This document shows positions 19,752 through 30,717 of a DNA stretch of 64,000 bases, one piece after another. The DNA comes from Ophiosphaerella korrae (Eukaryota; Ascomycota; Dothideomycetes; Pleosporales; Phaeosphaeriaceae). The stretch lies in assembly GCA_028456385.1 (NCBI GenBank), contig JALNQF010000038.1:235601-299600 (forward strand). The letters run 5' to 3'. The notes beneath the pieces were generated by a model. It did no database searches and was not told where the DNA came from. It saw only the letters and a program-made list of their open reading frames with translations. The first letter of the stretch is position 1. Each line of letters begins with the position of its first letter. The translations under genes and the position numbers were made by a program.

Positions 19752-22700
19752 AATGATGAAGAGAGACGTGTTCGAGAGCACGGACGCGGAAGGGTAATAA
19801 TGAGCAAAGGTTGGTTAAGTGTGTCTGCCGGTCTTGTACATACCCCTTCCGATTTTACTTCTTGTGCGATATTTTCAAAATGATAATTTTGGTGTGACTA
19901 GATCACTGTTTTACTTTGTTATTTGGATCTGCCGTTTTCGTGTGTGTTGCCCTTCTAGTGACTACCTACATTCCTCTAATCAGTGAGTTCATCGGTTTCA
20001 GTACTGTATTCAACACTACAGTTGGATATGGAAGTTTGTGCTTTTGAGTTCCATATATATTTTAGTACACTTAAAGAAGTATTTCAATAGGATATCTCTA
20101 AACAACTTGGCATCTTGGGGTTACATGTGGCTTGGCCCTAGTATTGAAGGAGTCCATATGTTCAAGTTGGAGGATCTGTAGGCACCTAGTTTTCAGTAAT
20201 GGTTAATCTGCACGCTTAAGCGCACATAAGCACGATATTAAGCATTGGTGGATGACGTAGATAAGACTAATTCCTAAGAAGGATGTGAGCCATATTTGCA
20301 TTGAATTATCGAGACAATGCCGTGGTGAGTCTACCAAGGCACCCCAAGTCAATCAAGTTGTTCATTCATATTCAATTACAAAAGAGGTTCTCACAGGTTG
20401 TGATAGGGCTGTTGAGACTGACTGGGTTTTTTCTTAGTGTAGGCTTTCAAAATCACGAGCAGCAATGTGCATAGACACGTGATGGGTTCTGCCTGCCGGT
20501 GAAATTTCGGCACAGGAGCCCCAAAGGGTCACGTGAAAAACTAGCGCCGTTGCTGCCTAGCGCCTCCCCTGGGGCATATATAACCTGCTCCTTTCCCCCA
20601 ACTTGTCCTTTTCTTCTTCATCCAAGTGCTCGGGCTTTACGCTTACCAGTGAAGATTCGTCTGAGGTAGCGTTTTTGCTAGTTGAAAACTACAACTATGA
20701 CCGCTCCAATTGGCCTTCGGGTCGGCTGGGAATTTTTGTAACCAAGTTCAGTACACAACTGTCCTTTTCGTTGATTTCCGTGGCCTGCGCTACGAGATTG
20801 AAGAAGAGTTTACGTGGCTGTGAGGCCGCACATGTGACCAGTCTGATCTGCGCCTCCCGATCCTGTTGGATGTTTTCGCCTAGCAGTGCTGCAACGCGTC
20901 GTGTTGTCTCTGGCGCACGCGGTTCTTGACAGCAGAGCCTGCGGGGTGTATGGGTATCCCAAGACTATTTGTTTCGCGCTTCTCACGACCTACAACAACA
21001 GCTCGCAGGCAACATCTTGTCCTCGCCAACTTCTAGCAGACATAGCTGCCTACCATCGTTCTCGCTTGATGCCCTTCATCGATCAAAACGTATGAGTCGA
21101 GCGCAGAGTGCACTAAGTTGGAGACCTGCGCACTAGGTCGGGAGGGTCACACGTGGCTGGTGCTCTAAGAAAAGGGTCATCGCCTGCATGGCGGCTGCTA
21201 CCTTTTCATAGTGGTATCGCGGGCACAACAGGTCATATAACATGTTCAGCGTGATAGGCTAGAGGTCGTCTTTACTTGCAACTCCCTGCGCCCTCAATTA
21301 CTCCTTATACTGAGTATGTGCAATGCTCCACAATCCATCAACCCGTTCACAGGCGGCACCTCGGCTATTTCAATTCCTTGCCAGCCTTGGGCTATCCCTC
21401 AAACGGTGGTAGAACGCACAGGATAGGCGCACAATGCACCCTCCATATCGCACAGCCTGGAATCATGGCGCCCCTAAAGCGTACATAATAACTTGCAAGC
21501 ATCCCCATCCTGATGGTTCAACCCTTGTTTGGCATCCGCATTTTATATCCAGTACCATTGAGATATTCCTATATTGCCGTTAGCCCTACACGGACGACCC
21601 AGTGTGATCAGCAGACCATCTAGGTTTGCCCGGGTATTTCATCTTGCAGCAATCCAATAACTCGTCTTGTAGTTAGCCAAATGCCAGAATGCATGGGTTG
21701 CGGTTCAAACAATTACTTCAATGTTGAGCCGTGCTACAGCTACAAAGATCGTCGCTCAAATAGTTATGGTTCGCCGGAATAGCTAGAAATCGGACAGACT
21801 TTTCACGGCTGTGGGAGGATAGCTTTGTCATGACTCGGCGACTCAAGCCAGGCTGAGAAAGCCGAAGTCACGATGTCACGAAATTGTTGCAGTTACATCG
21901 GCAGATTGCCATGGTGCAGCACAAGCCGACCAAAAAACCCGTAGCATCAGCAAACAAGAGGCTAGCTCGACGATGGGTACATCTGATGGTTCACAGAAGC
22001 ACCCAACTGCTCACCGTTCCCGGACTCTCCAGACGGCGAGGTTAAGTTCGATGGTGAAGTAATCGGGCCTGAGGTTCCGTTTCACACATGTTTAGACCTG
22101 CATTTCGCGCCTTAGCCTGCAGTGCACAGACCCTGTTCGGCTAGGATCTACGCTAGGAAAACCATTCTTGCCCCTCAACTGCTGCACAGCACCATGTGAG
22201 TCCGGTCCGGTATCTAGATCCAGTTATCTGATACAGCTATCTATTGGAAGCACGGTATCTTCAAGGTTCTTACATATGATTGTCGCTGCTCGAAACTTCC
22301 GAGTTCGGCTCCATCCTCTTCCATACACACAAACTTCATCACGCCAAGAAGGTGTCAAACGCGGCCCGAGGGCTCTTACTTGTGATAGCAGCCATGAAAG
22401 CATATTCTGCCTCACTGGCGTGGCTAGGTATTCGAGACACAATCTAACGGCAAGATCCAGGGTTCTTTTGGACGCCTGTAAGCGTGGTATTGGCCCCTTA
22501 CCCATAGCTGCGACATTAAGACCCCTCGCCTCCGCCTCTGCGTGCAGCCATTACCGTTTCCTAGCCATGTAGCCAATCAGCGTATGGCGAGCATCTCTAC
22601 CCGACCAACATCCTGCGACCCTAGTCACGCAAATAGCGGCCTTTTCTGCAGGAACGACCTCGTAATGTGGAGAAACCCTGACGCCTTGCTGTCTCTGCAG

Positions 22701-23018
22701 TTTCCCTTCAGGCACAAAACTCAGGCTAGTGTCCTAGAACGTGTCGCCGTAGAAAGGAGCGAGCGTTGGTAATTGAATCTGCATCTAGCCTCTGCCTTCA
22801 ATTTTCCTGCCAGTAGCGTTGTGTTAATTCTTGTCCTGCATCTTGCCGAACCAAATTCTAGCCCTCTACACCTGCTTGTGCATTGCATTCCTCTGTTGTC
22901 GAACCACAGTGTCGGCTAACTTCTACAATGAATTACGACTCCTAAACCACCTAGAGCACTCTTTTGGACGGGTTTATATGCTCACACGCCCAATCTATCT
23001 CTACCAATTCATGTGTTC
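19752..23018. other. 3.2-kb region without a confident gene
   Basis: Short frames occur (for example 20603-20929 and 22168-22572, +) but none has a family match, a signal peptide or consistent introns. The one structured element is the promoter-like block at about 20470-20640, listed separately. The stretch directly ahead of 23019 should contain the promoter of the second rhodopsin-domain gene. Confidence 0.45.
20470..20640 (+). promoter_or_regulatory. Promoter-like block without a recognised gene
   Basis: Two CACGTG E-boxes (around 20476 and 20531), a TATA-like GCATATATAACC at 20574-20585 and a C/T-rich run (CTCCTTTCCCCC, TTTTCTTCTTCATCC) follow each other with the spacing of a strong fungal core promoter. 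The first ATG downstream is at 20697 and opens a 14-codon frame (MTAPIGLRVGWEFL) before a stop, so any gene here is either spliced in a way I cannot resolve, non-coding, or decayed. Confidence 0.3.
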
Positions 23019-24671
23019 ATGGTAGCTACTACAATGGAGGTTGACAGCCATTTGGCCACACCAGCTGGTACTCGTGTGACCACCATTGCCCTCACATTTA
23101 CACTCGCCGCTGGCCTAGTCGTGTTTCTGCGCCTCTTCGCGCGCATAGTAATGACTCGAGCAGCCGGCTTCGAGGATGCAGGTATCGTTATTGCTATGGT
23201 AAATCCGCATAACTTCTTTTCTCTGGCGTAATTAACCACTACTAGGCATTATCCATTGGCCTTACTGTCATGACTTCAGAGCAAGTATTTCATGGCCTTG
23301 GGTGGCATACCACTCAACTCAATGCAAACGAGCGCATAGTGTCATTACGGGTGAGTAATAATCTACTTCTGCTCGAAGCAGACATCGCCTCAAGATATCA
23401 CAATTCTTGCCATACTATATAGCTCGCCATTTGCACGCGGAAGCAGCTATAGCAGCACAAGACAGATGCAACCAGAATACTTTGCTATCTTCGTCACTAT
23501 ATAACCATCTCACTGACAAATTTCAAAGGCATTCTGGGCCTGCATGTGGATTTACGGCCTGGCACTCACTACTACGAAAATTTCGATCCTAATTCAGTAT
23601 CTACGAATATTCCCAGTGCGTTGGTTTCGAAAAGCATGCTATTTCCTTCTGGGCATCGTCATTGCAAGTGGTGCCTGGGCTATATTTAGCAATGTTCTTT
23701 TATGCAACCCTATTGCATCCTTCTGGGACAAATCAATAGAGGACGGTAGTTGCATGGACCGCATGGTAATTTGGTTTTCGAATGCAGGTGTAAATATTGC
23801 CCTGGATCTCGTCATCATCTTACTTCCGATGCCCCTCATTCAAACTCTCCAGATCTCCGAAAGCCAGAAGAGAGGATTGGTGGGCATGTTTGCACTGGGC
23901 GCAAGGTGAGCCTAAACCTGATCAATATGTGCCTGTATATGGGCTAATTCATGCAGCGTATCATTGGTGTCAGTCATTCGCCTCTACTCTCTCGACGATA
24001 TCGCCACAAGCAGTGATTTGTCGTTCGATAATCCAGCTCATGCAGCGCTGTCGGTTGTAGAGGCCAATGTCGGTATTATTTGTGCTTGTTTACCAGCTAT
24101 GCGACCACTCTTTGCCCTGATGGCGCCCAAATACTTCTCGGCAGCTGCTCAATACACCAATATACCGGCAGAACTTGATATTGAGCGACCAAGAATCCCC
24201 AAACATATCCGAACACCGTCTGCTAGCACACGCAACAACACCAGTTACACAAATACTATGGGTTCCAATACACCTCAGATAGGACACCCTCAGCCTCTCC
24301 GACCTACACTGTCACGCACAACAAGTGGTCGCATATCTGTAACAAACACTCGTCCTAGCACCCCTGGCCAAGCAAGTCCTATAAGTCACTCCCGGTCTGG
24401 CAGCAACCTTTCAATCGATATTGCAGCAGCCGAAGCACGTTTCAACGTCCGCTTCCAGGGGCGTATTAATCCACTCCGTTTATCACCAATCACACCTATA
24501 CATGTCCCAGACGATTTTTGTTTGCCTCTCCGACCCATCGGTCCTGTTTCGCACACCAGAAATAAGAGCGATGCTTCTGGCATAATCACCTCTGGAGGCC
24601 GTCGTCCAAAAACACCAGGCTCAGTGAAACCTTTACCGTTGACGCCGTACCCTGTTGGATCTAGCGGCTGA
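23019..24671 (+). CDS. Rhodopsin-domain (Pth11/SAT4-like) membrane protein with long cytoplasmic tail
   Basis: Four exons, 23019-23198, 23246-23350, 23529-23905 and 23957-24671, sum to 458 codons. Hydrophobic helices are seen at about 20-38, 55-70, 97-118, 128-150, 176-198 and 210-225, plus a last one in the ACLPAMRPLFALM region. Diagnostic family phrases are LRLFARIVMTRAAGFEDAG, FWACMWIYGLALTTTKISIL, YLRIFPVRWFRKACY, LLCNPIASFWD, DLVIILLPMPLI and GIICACLPAMRPLF. The C-terminal 160 residues are a Ser/Thr/Pro-rich cytosolic tail with repeated RPSTPG/TPGSVKP-like motifs, good phosphorylation candidates. An ATG five codons further in (23034) is an alternative start. The third-exon boundary uses a long 178-nt intron with a CTCACTGAC branch site. 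Members are candidate surface sensors; the ligand is unknown. No CFEM domain is present. Confidence 0.82.
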
Positions 24672-27600
24672 TACTGCTTGGTATCAAGTCCTTATAGCCT
24701 ATAGCTGTTATGACCCAGCTTCGAGAGTCCTAGATCCACTACGTGACGAGGGTCATGCACCATGTAATATCAAACCGTTGGTTTATCTCAGGTTTGCACA
24801 CCTCTCCTGGTCCATTCGTTCACCAAAGGCCGTATTACATGAAAGCCAGCCCAAGCCTACCAGCGCCGCTCATTCTACACATGCATGTGCCCACAAGGCT
24901 GGGCAGCTGGAAGCCAACATATGCTCTGTGCATTTATCTTCTTACCATCCATTCTCCACTATGGATGAGAGTATGATAATGATCCCAAGGCCTACAACCT
25001 AAACCTGCCTGCCCACCATTCCAGGCCTCACCAACGACTTACACGATTCTTTCCTGGCCGGAGTCTCACTTTCTCGTTGCTTCTGCCATTTCCAGTCTTT
25101 TCCTTTGGATGGACACGTCCGCGACTACTATCGGTTATTTAATGTATATTATCGCATCGATATCGTTGGCCACCTTCACGAATCAGCAATTGGAATTCTT
25201 CTTCTCCACTTTCTCTTACAAGCGCAATTTATTGCTAGGGTTGGATGTTTCTGAAAGATCAAGGTGTGAATTAGACATGATACATCTACGGTGTGATGTC
25301 CATGTCGTTTGTCATGGACGAACACGAAAAGGACATGGCCCTTTTCAGGGGTGGGGCGTTCGTGTGCTCGGAGATGTGTGGATTATTGAGTTTATGGCAT
25401 GCTTCTTGTAACGTATACCAGAATGGCGGTTGTGCTTGGTACCCAATACCAAAATTTCAGTATTCTTCGGTGCTACAGTACGCAAACCAAATAGAGTGCA
25501 TATACGTCGGTAGCGTGCACTCATTATCACATTTAGCAAGTTATCGTGGTCAAGCCGAAGTCAATAAAGTACCACCTCAACTGACCGCAACGCATATAGT
25601 GCTGTTTATAACTAAATTTGACAAGATAATCGCTTGCTCTCTTTGAATATGTTAGCTCTCAAAAGCCTATCTAATCGCCCAAGAGATGCGTATTCTGCAT
25701 CACCACTTGTGCAATGTTCCGCCAGTTGCTTTATGATTAGTGGTAGCCACGAGTAGGGATCTTATCTCGTGATGCGGAAGCACATACAACCAATACACTA
25801 GCTATCTCGTTCCTCCGAAGTCGTAGGCTCAAATCGCTGTAGCTGTACTTTTTGCCGATGGAACTATACCACATGTAGCAGGAAGCTTCTGTCAGCCTGG
25901 CTCAATGACCCCCTTTCCCGCGTGTTTGCAGAAGCACATACCGAACTCCGAACAGTCCTTCATCGTGGCTGCGCTATAGAGAGATCGATCGCGAGAGGCA
26001 CATTAGCGCAATCTCGAAGGCGACGAGAAGACGACAATTTTTTGTTGATGTGGGCGTGCCGTGCAGCATTGCGCGGGGTGTGAGAGCAGGCGAGTCAGGA
26101 GCTTGCAGAGTGGTCCCGGACTAGTCTTGGTTGGAAATCACCCCTGAACCCGGATCCCGCTTTGGGGTTTGGATGATAGGGATGTACCTGAATTCATCAG
26201 GTTGTTTTGTCGTTTTGTTGCAAATAATAGTACATTGGAGATGCGCGATCTTGTGCGAAGGATTGAGATAAGATGTGGGTTGTGTGATGTGTCTGCGCTT
26301 TCTTTCTGCATCTGGTTACCCATGACTGTTACACAGCATGCGACAAGGCTGAAGGGGAGGTTTCTTTGATTGTTTGGTACGCCACAGACTCGGGCGACGG
26401 GAATATGGCTGGTGGGTTGGTTTGCCGACTTCAGCCAGGTGGATACCATGAGCATTCCCGGATCAACTGCAGACCAATACCTTGGTAGATAACAGCTTTC
26501 AACAAAGCCACGCGCCAATGTGGTGCCTACAGTTCTGGACGTGGTCAAATTCTCTGGCTTGGGCTTTCTGTCCAATCAGGGTGTGATCTGGCGCCAGGAG
26601 CAATATTGTGCTGAGCAAGGTCGATCATTTTCGGGAATATAGTATCGGACGTGCGTTGGGGTTCCACCGGGCATTGCAAAAGAAAATTCGCCGCAAGTCT
26701 CCGCCAAAATTGTCGAGTCTGAGGTGTTGAATATTTGAGTTGATCGTCGTTTCTCTGCGGGCTTATTGTAGTGACAGGTGACAGATGATGATTTGCATGG
26801 TGGGGTGGGAGAGGCACAACATCTGAAACCCTCGAGGCTCGATAGTGTTGTGGCAATAACCGCGGTTGATGATAGCGCTCGAGTCTGTGGGTGCTTATTT
26901 AGTGGAGCGCCATGAATGGTTCGCTGTGCAGGAATTTACGTTCGAGCTAGCAGAGCGGGGCTATGCACAGAACGCATGGAGAGCATGACTTGGCCTGTCA
27001 TAGCAAAGGCGCACGAGAGCGCATTTGGTCTAAAGAGGAAGCAAATCAGCAAGATGATGTCTGCGACTCGAGTTTGCCTTTAGTATTGATCAATCCCATG
27101 CAGTAATCACACCTTGGCACACAGCAAAATGACAGGGCTCTTCACTGCCAGCAAGCTGAAAGCTGGGGGTAGTGAATATGCACCTGGCTGCTTGGAGACA
27201 ATCCGACCGTCCAACACCACATGTGCTTGCGCTTACTTTGTAGTCAAATGCGCCTCTCGCTTCACGGCTGGCACTGTCTGTGTCATCTTATGCTCTGCAT
27301 CTGAAGCATTGACAGGACACGGCTAAAGGTGTTGATTTTACACTTCCCGTTAGACATCAGTAAGCAGGTGACAGAAACCGGTGGCCGGATCGTTCCTTGC
27401 TGCACGTGGAGTGCGAGTCATGGAACTCGCATGATGGACAGTCTTTGATACCTGGAGGTAAATAGAGTAAAAGCAACGCTGAGTTGACTTCTGCTTAGCG
27501 AAGTCTTTACACTGCGGGTCAAAAGTTTGGTCCACCCCATGGTGAAGCAGGCTCAGGGTGGGCACTTTTGTTTATCCGTAAGTCTCCTAGTTGAACTGGG

Positions 27601-28355
27601 AGAACCTTGTGACTGGAGAGTGCGTGCGTAGGATGAGCATAGCTGTGAAATCGATAAGGTTATCCAGCATGGGTACCATCGTATTGTCCGAGCGCGTGGC
27701 TGTCTAGGAGAACGTCACCATGCTTCGGACATGTCGGCCGGCATGCTGGCCAAGCAGCAAGTGCAGATGGGGATGCAATGAATGATAGACCAGCGGGCAC
27801 GAGTAAGATGCTTCAGCGTTACGTTGGTGATCCCGTCTGGCGAAATAGGGATACTATTTGCGTCCTCATTTACTTGTAATTAGAACAGTGAGGAGCATGG
27901 TTGTGAGATTTGGTAGCTAGGGTTTGACCAGGCCAGTTGCGGGAAGGATGATGATCACCACTCCAGGTTCCCGCATGAGATTAGCGAACAGTAGCGCCTG
28001 TGCCCACTATTGTTCGCCGAACTCGAGGGCCCCATGTGCAACCACGGTCTCTAAGGTAGGTGGTGGCGTTGACACTGGCGTTGGCGCTGGCATTGGCGGT
28101 GGTTATGACATTTGGTGGTCCACTCTTGATGTCTGGTTCCACTTGAGCAGGAGGGAGAGCCGACAGCAGCAGTGTAGCCACCAACGAATCAACACTTGGA
28201 TCCTACATCGAGGTACTTATACTTGCCGGCCCACGCTCCAACTTGCACTATCCACGGGCAGAGCTCAAAAGTAACCCTCCACATAGTGATACTGACCCTC
28301 CCATCCCATCCCCTTTCTCACATCATCACTGTATTATTGCATCGTTGTTGCTACA
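24672..28355. other. 3.7-kb region without a confident gene
   Basis: Normal base composition and no repeat, but only short frames without domains (25109-25411, 25293-25646 and 27114-27326 on plus; 26138-26856 on minus, the last with TTG rather than ATG starts). It may hold regulatory sequence, a non-coding RNA or a decayed gene; nothing can be supported. The final 100 nt are C-rich and lead into the RGS protein start. Confidence 0.4.
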
Positions 28356-29806
28356 ATGGTCTACTCGTTGGCCTATCGTCGCCCCGAGCGCGTCTCTCGT
28401 TGCCCATCTGCAGCCTCCATCTCAGGCGAGGCCAAGCAAAAGTCAATCCAGGGATCTGTCCACTCCGGCAGCAGTGGCATGTCCCATGGTATCCCCGAAG
28501 CACTGTCCTTTGACCGCGTCATCACTGGTGGAGTGTGCCCTGCATGTTGTTTGCCACTCCCACTTTACACTTTCTGACCCATCCAGCCATGCACCCTGCG
28601 CGACTTCATGAATTTTCTCAAATATATTGAGCTGTCTGCCGAAAACCTTCAGTTCTTTCTCTGGTACCGCGACTATAGCAAGCGCTTCAATGGACTGCCC
28701 GAAAATGAAAAAGCTCTTTCACAGGAATGGACTGACTCAACCGTCAAGACCGAGACTAAAACTGGTCCCAAGGTCGTTAATCCTGAAGCCTCCGCCATAC
28801 TTATAGGTACCGACTTTGCTAGCGAGACCAAGATCGGAGGGTCTGGGGGGGATACTAGCAACCCGTTCTTCACCCCTCCACAAACTCCCACTGGTGTCGA
28901 GAGACGTGAGAGTGGAGAGTCTTTTGAACCAAACGAAGACACGTTCACCATTGGCAGAGTTGACCACACTAAACGTGCCCATGGTGCCTTTGAAAGTGTT
29001 GGACTAAAGTGGAAGCCCTGTGAGTTTTGCTGTCTTTGATTCTTTTGGAATGTTGACGCTCATGCTCGATAGTGACTGTTCAGCCGTACCGTGAGGAGGT
29101 CAACCGCATCATCTCCATATATATCGCTGATGGTGGCTCGCGACAACTGAATTTGTCGTCCAAGGAACGCAGTGCTCTGCTCCATGCGCTCCAGAACACA
29201 ACTCACCCTTCTGCGTTCAAAGACGTCATTGCCACAGTTGAGTGGTCGCTCCGCTGCCAGGCTCATCCCAACTTCATTCGCTGGACTATCTGCAACGGCA
29301 ATCGTCCTCGTGTCATTTTTGCGCGCGGTCTAGGCATTGGTGGCATCGTCGCTGGGCTCGTTACCGGCATCGTTCTGACGATCAGTGGTGCCGGGCGCGC
29401 CTGGCGAGTCATGTCTCTCATTGGCTTCTTCATTGGCATCTCGACATTGATTGCAGCATGGAAGGGCATGTGCGTGGTGTTGCATGGCATGCACCATCGT
29501 CATTTGCGCCCATGGGAGCTGTTCGCGTCTGAAGATGAGCCGGAAGGCTTCGACGCGAAGCTTGACTCGATGGACTCGCTCAGCTCCAACGCGTCGAGTA
29601 ACTCGTGGGAGGACGAACCGTGGGTGGCGAGATACGAGAAGCGCAACATTATTCGCAAGATCTTTGATCGTGAAGTGTGGATCAAGGAGCCTGCTCTTCG
29701 CCAAATTCAAGATACCATTTTCTTGCAGGCTATCCTTGGCGCCCTTGTCATTTCTGCTGTTGCTGTCGGCATCTTTTGCGCCGTTCCCAAGGGAAATTAT
29801 TTTTAG
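28356..29806 (+). CDS. RGS-domain protein with three C-terminal membrane helices (Rax1/RaxA-like)
   Basis: Three exons, 28356-28532, 28587-29019 and 29073-29806, give 447 aa. The N terminus (MVYSLAYRRPERVSR) leads to EALSFDRVITGG|PCTLRDFMNFLKY and ELSAENLQFFLWYRDY (near 72-87), the opening helices of an RGS box. After a long acidic insert (residues about 105-195) the closing RGS half follows: PYREEVNRIISIYI, LNLSSKERSALLHAL and HPSAFKDVIATVE. Membrane helices lie at about 289-307, 316-336 and 418-440. This layout (split RGS box then three helices) is that of fungal Rax1/RaxA-type proteins. RGS boxes speed GTP hydrolysis by G-alpha; in yeast Rax1 marks bud sites, so catalytic RGS activity is uncertain. 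The donor of intron 1 is GTGTGC. Choice among fungal RGS subfamilies is from memory. Confidence 0.75.
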
Positions 29807-30717
29807 GAGTAAGACCTGTCAAGTCTATGCCGTAGACTATTTCTTTTGTTCGCCACAGTTGGATTTCTTCGATACCCCGGTATTAGTATGTGCCTGTGTC
29901 ACAATTACCGAGCAGTAGTAATGATTTTGTGGGAATGTTCATCTGGGGCGTATCATGCTGGTGTTGGGTGAAAAGGAGTAGTCGGTAGGGAGACAACTGG
30001 TAAGAAATTAATACTGTTTGAAGTTGGATGATGAAGATGTTGACAGTGGCGTGCCTGAATTGCCGCGTTTCTTTTTCCACACCCAACGCCACTGCCGGCT
30101 CGGGCTTGACGTGGGTGATTTGGCACACGTGCTAACTCGCGTATGCTCGGAGAGGAGTGCAGTCTGCCTTGGCGCCCAGCTGAGTGAAAGAAGAATGTGT
30201 TGATGATTGAAGAGAACAGCGTGTTGACCGGATGTGCGGCTCTGGATTTGACGAGAACATGGACAATGAGTGGATGGTGTGGCTGTGTTGGAGCAAAGAC
30301 TGGGGTAGTGGCTCGGCTTTACCGCTCTTCTGGAGCGCTGGACGCGAGAGAAAGCGTATATTCTGTGCTTGCAAAGGCCGCACGAAGCGGTCTATAGTGG
30401 CAAGGCATACTGTGCGGTCTGTCAACCAAGTGCAAGGCGCGGCCGGCAAGGCGCCACGAGCCGCAAACCGCTCGCACGCCTGATCAGCCTCAGAATTAAT
30501 TCTGGTGTAACGTCACCGAGCATTACAACGCACATTAGACGGTGACTCTGCTCTGCTCTACCCAACATGTTTGCTATTCCTACCCTCGTCGCCGACCCCC
30601 TCCCTCGTCTGTACACGTGTGCGCAAGTGCAGCTGCCGTGAAGACTGCATATTCATGTGCCCGCGCCCCAGAGTTGCATGCACGCCTCACCTGCTCGCCT
30701 GACCTCGGCGCCAGTCC
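29807..30717. other. Intergenic region ahead of the 731-aa gene
   Basis: No supported gene. Overlapping frames at 30018-30483 (+) and 29883-30449 (-) have no features. The last 150 nt are C-rich with CCTCGTC-type stretches, a plausible leader for the gene starting at 30718. Confidence 0.45.

Noticed and set aside
20603..20929. 108-codon plus-strand frame
   Set aside because: Its start is not a clear ATG, the product is Ser/Arg/Cys-rich with no domain, and it does not use the best coding-like frame in the region.
26138..26856. Two minus-strand frames of 145 and 103 codons
   Set aside because: Both begin at TTG rather than ATG and show no recognisable features.
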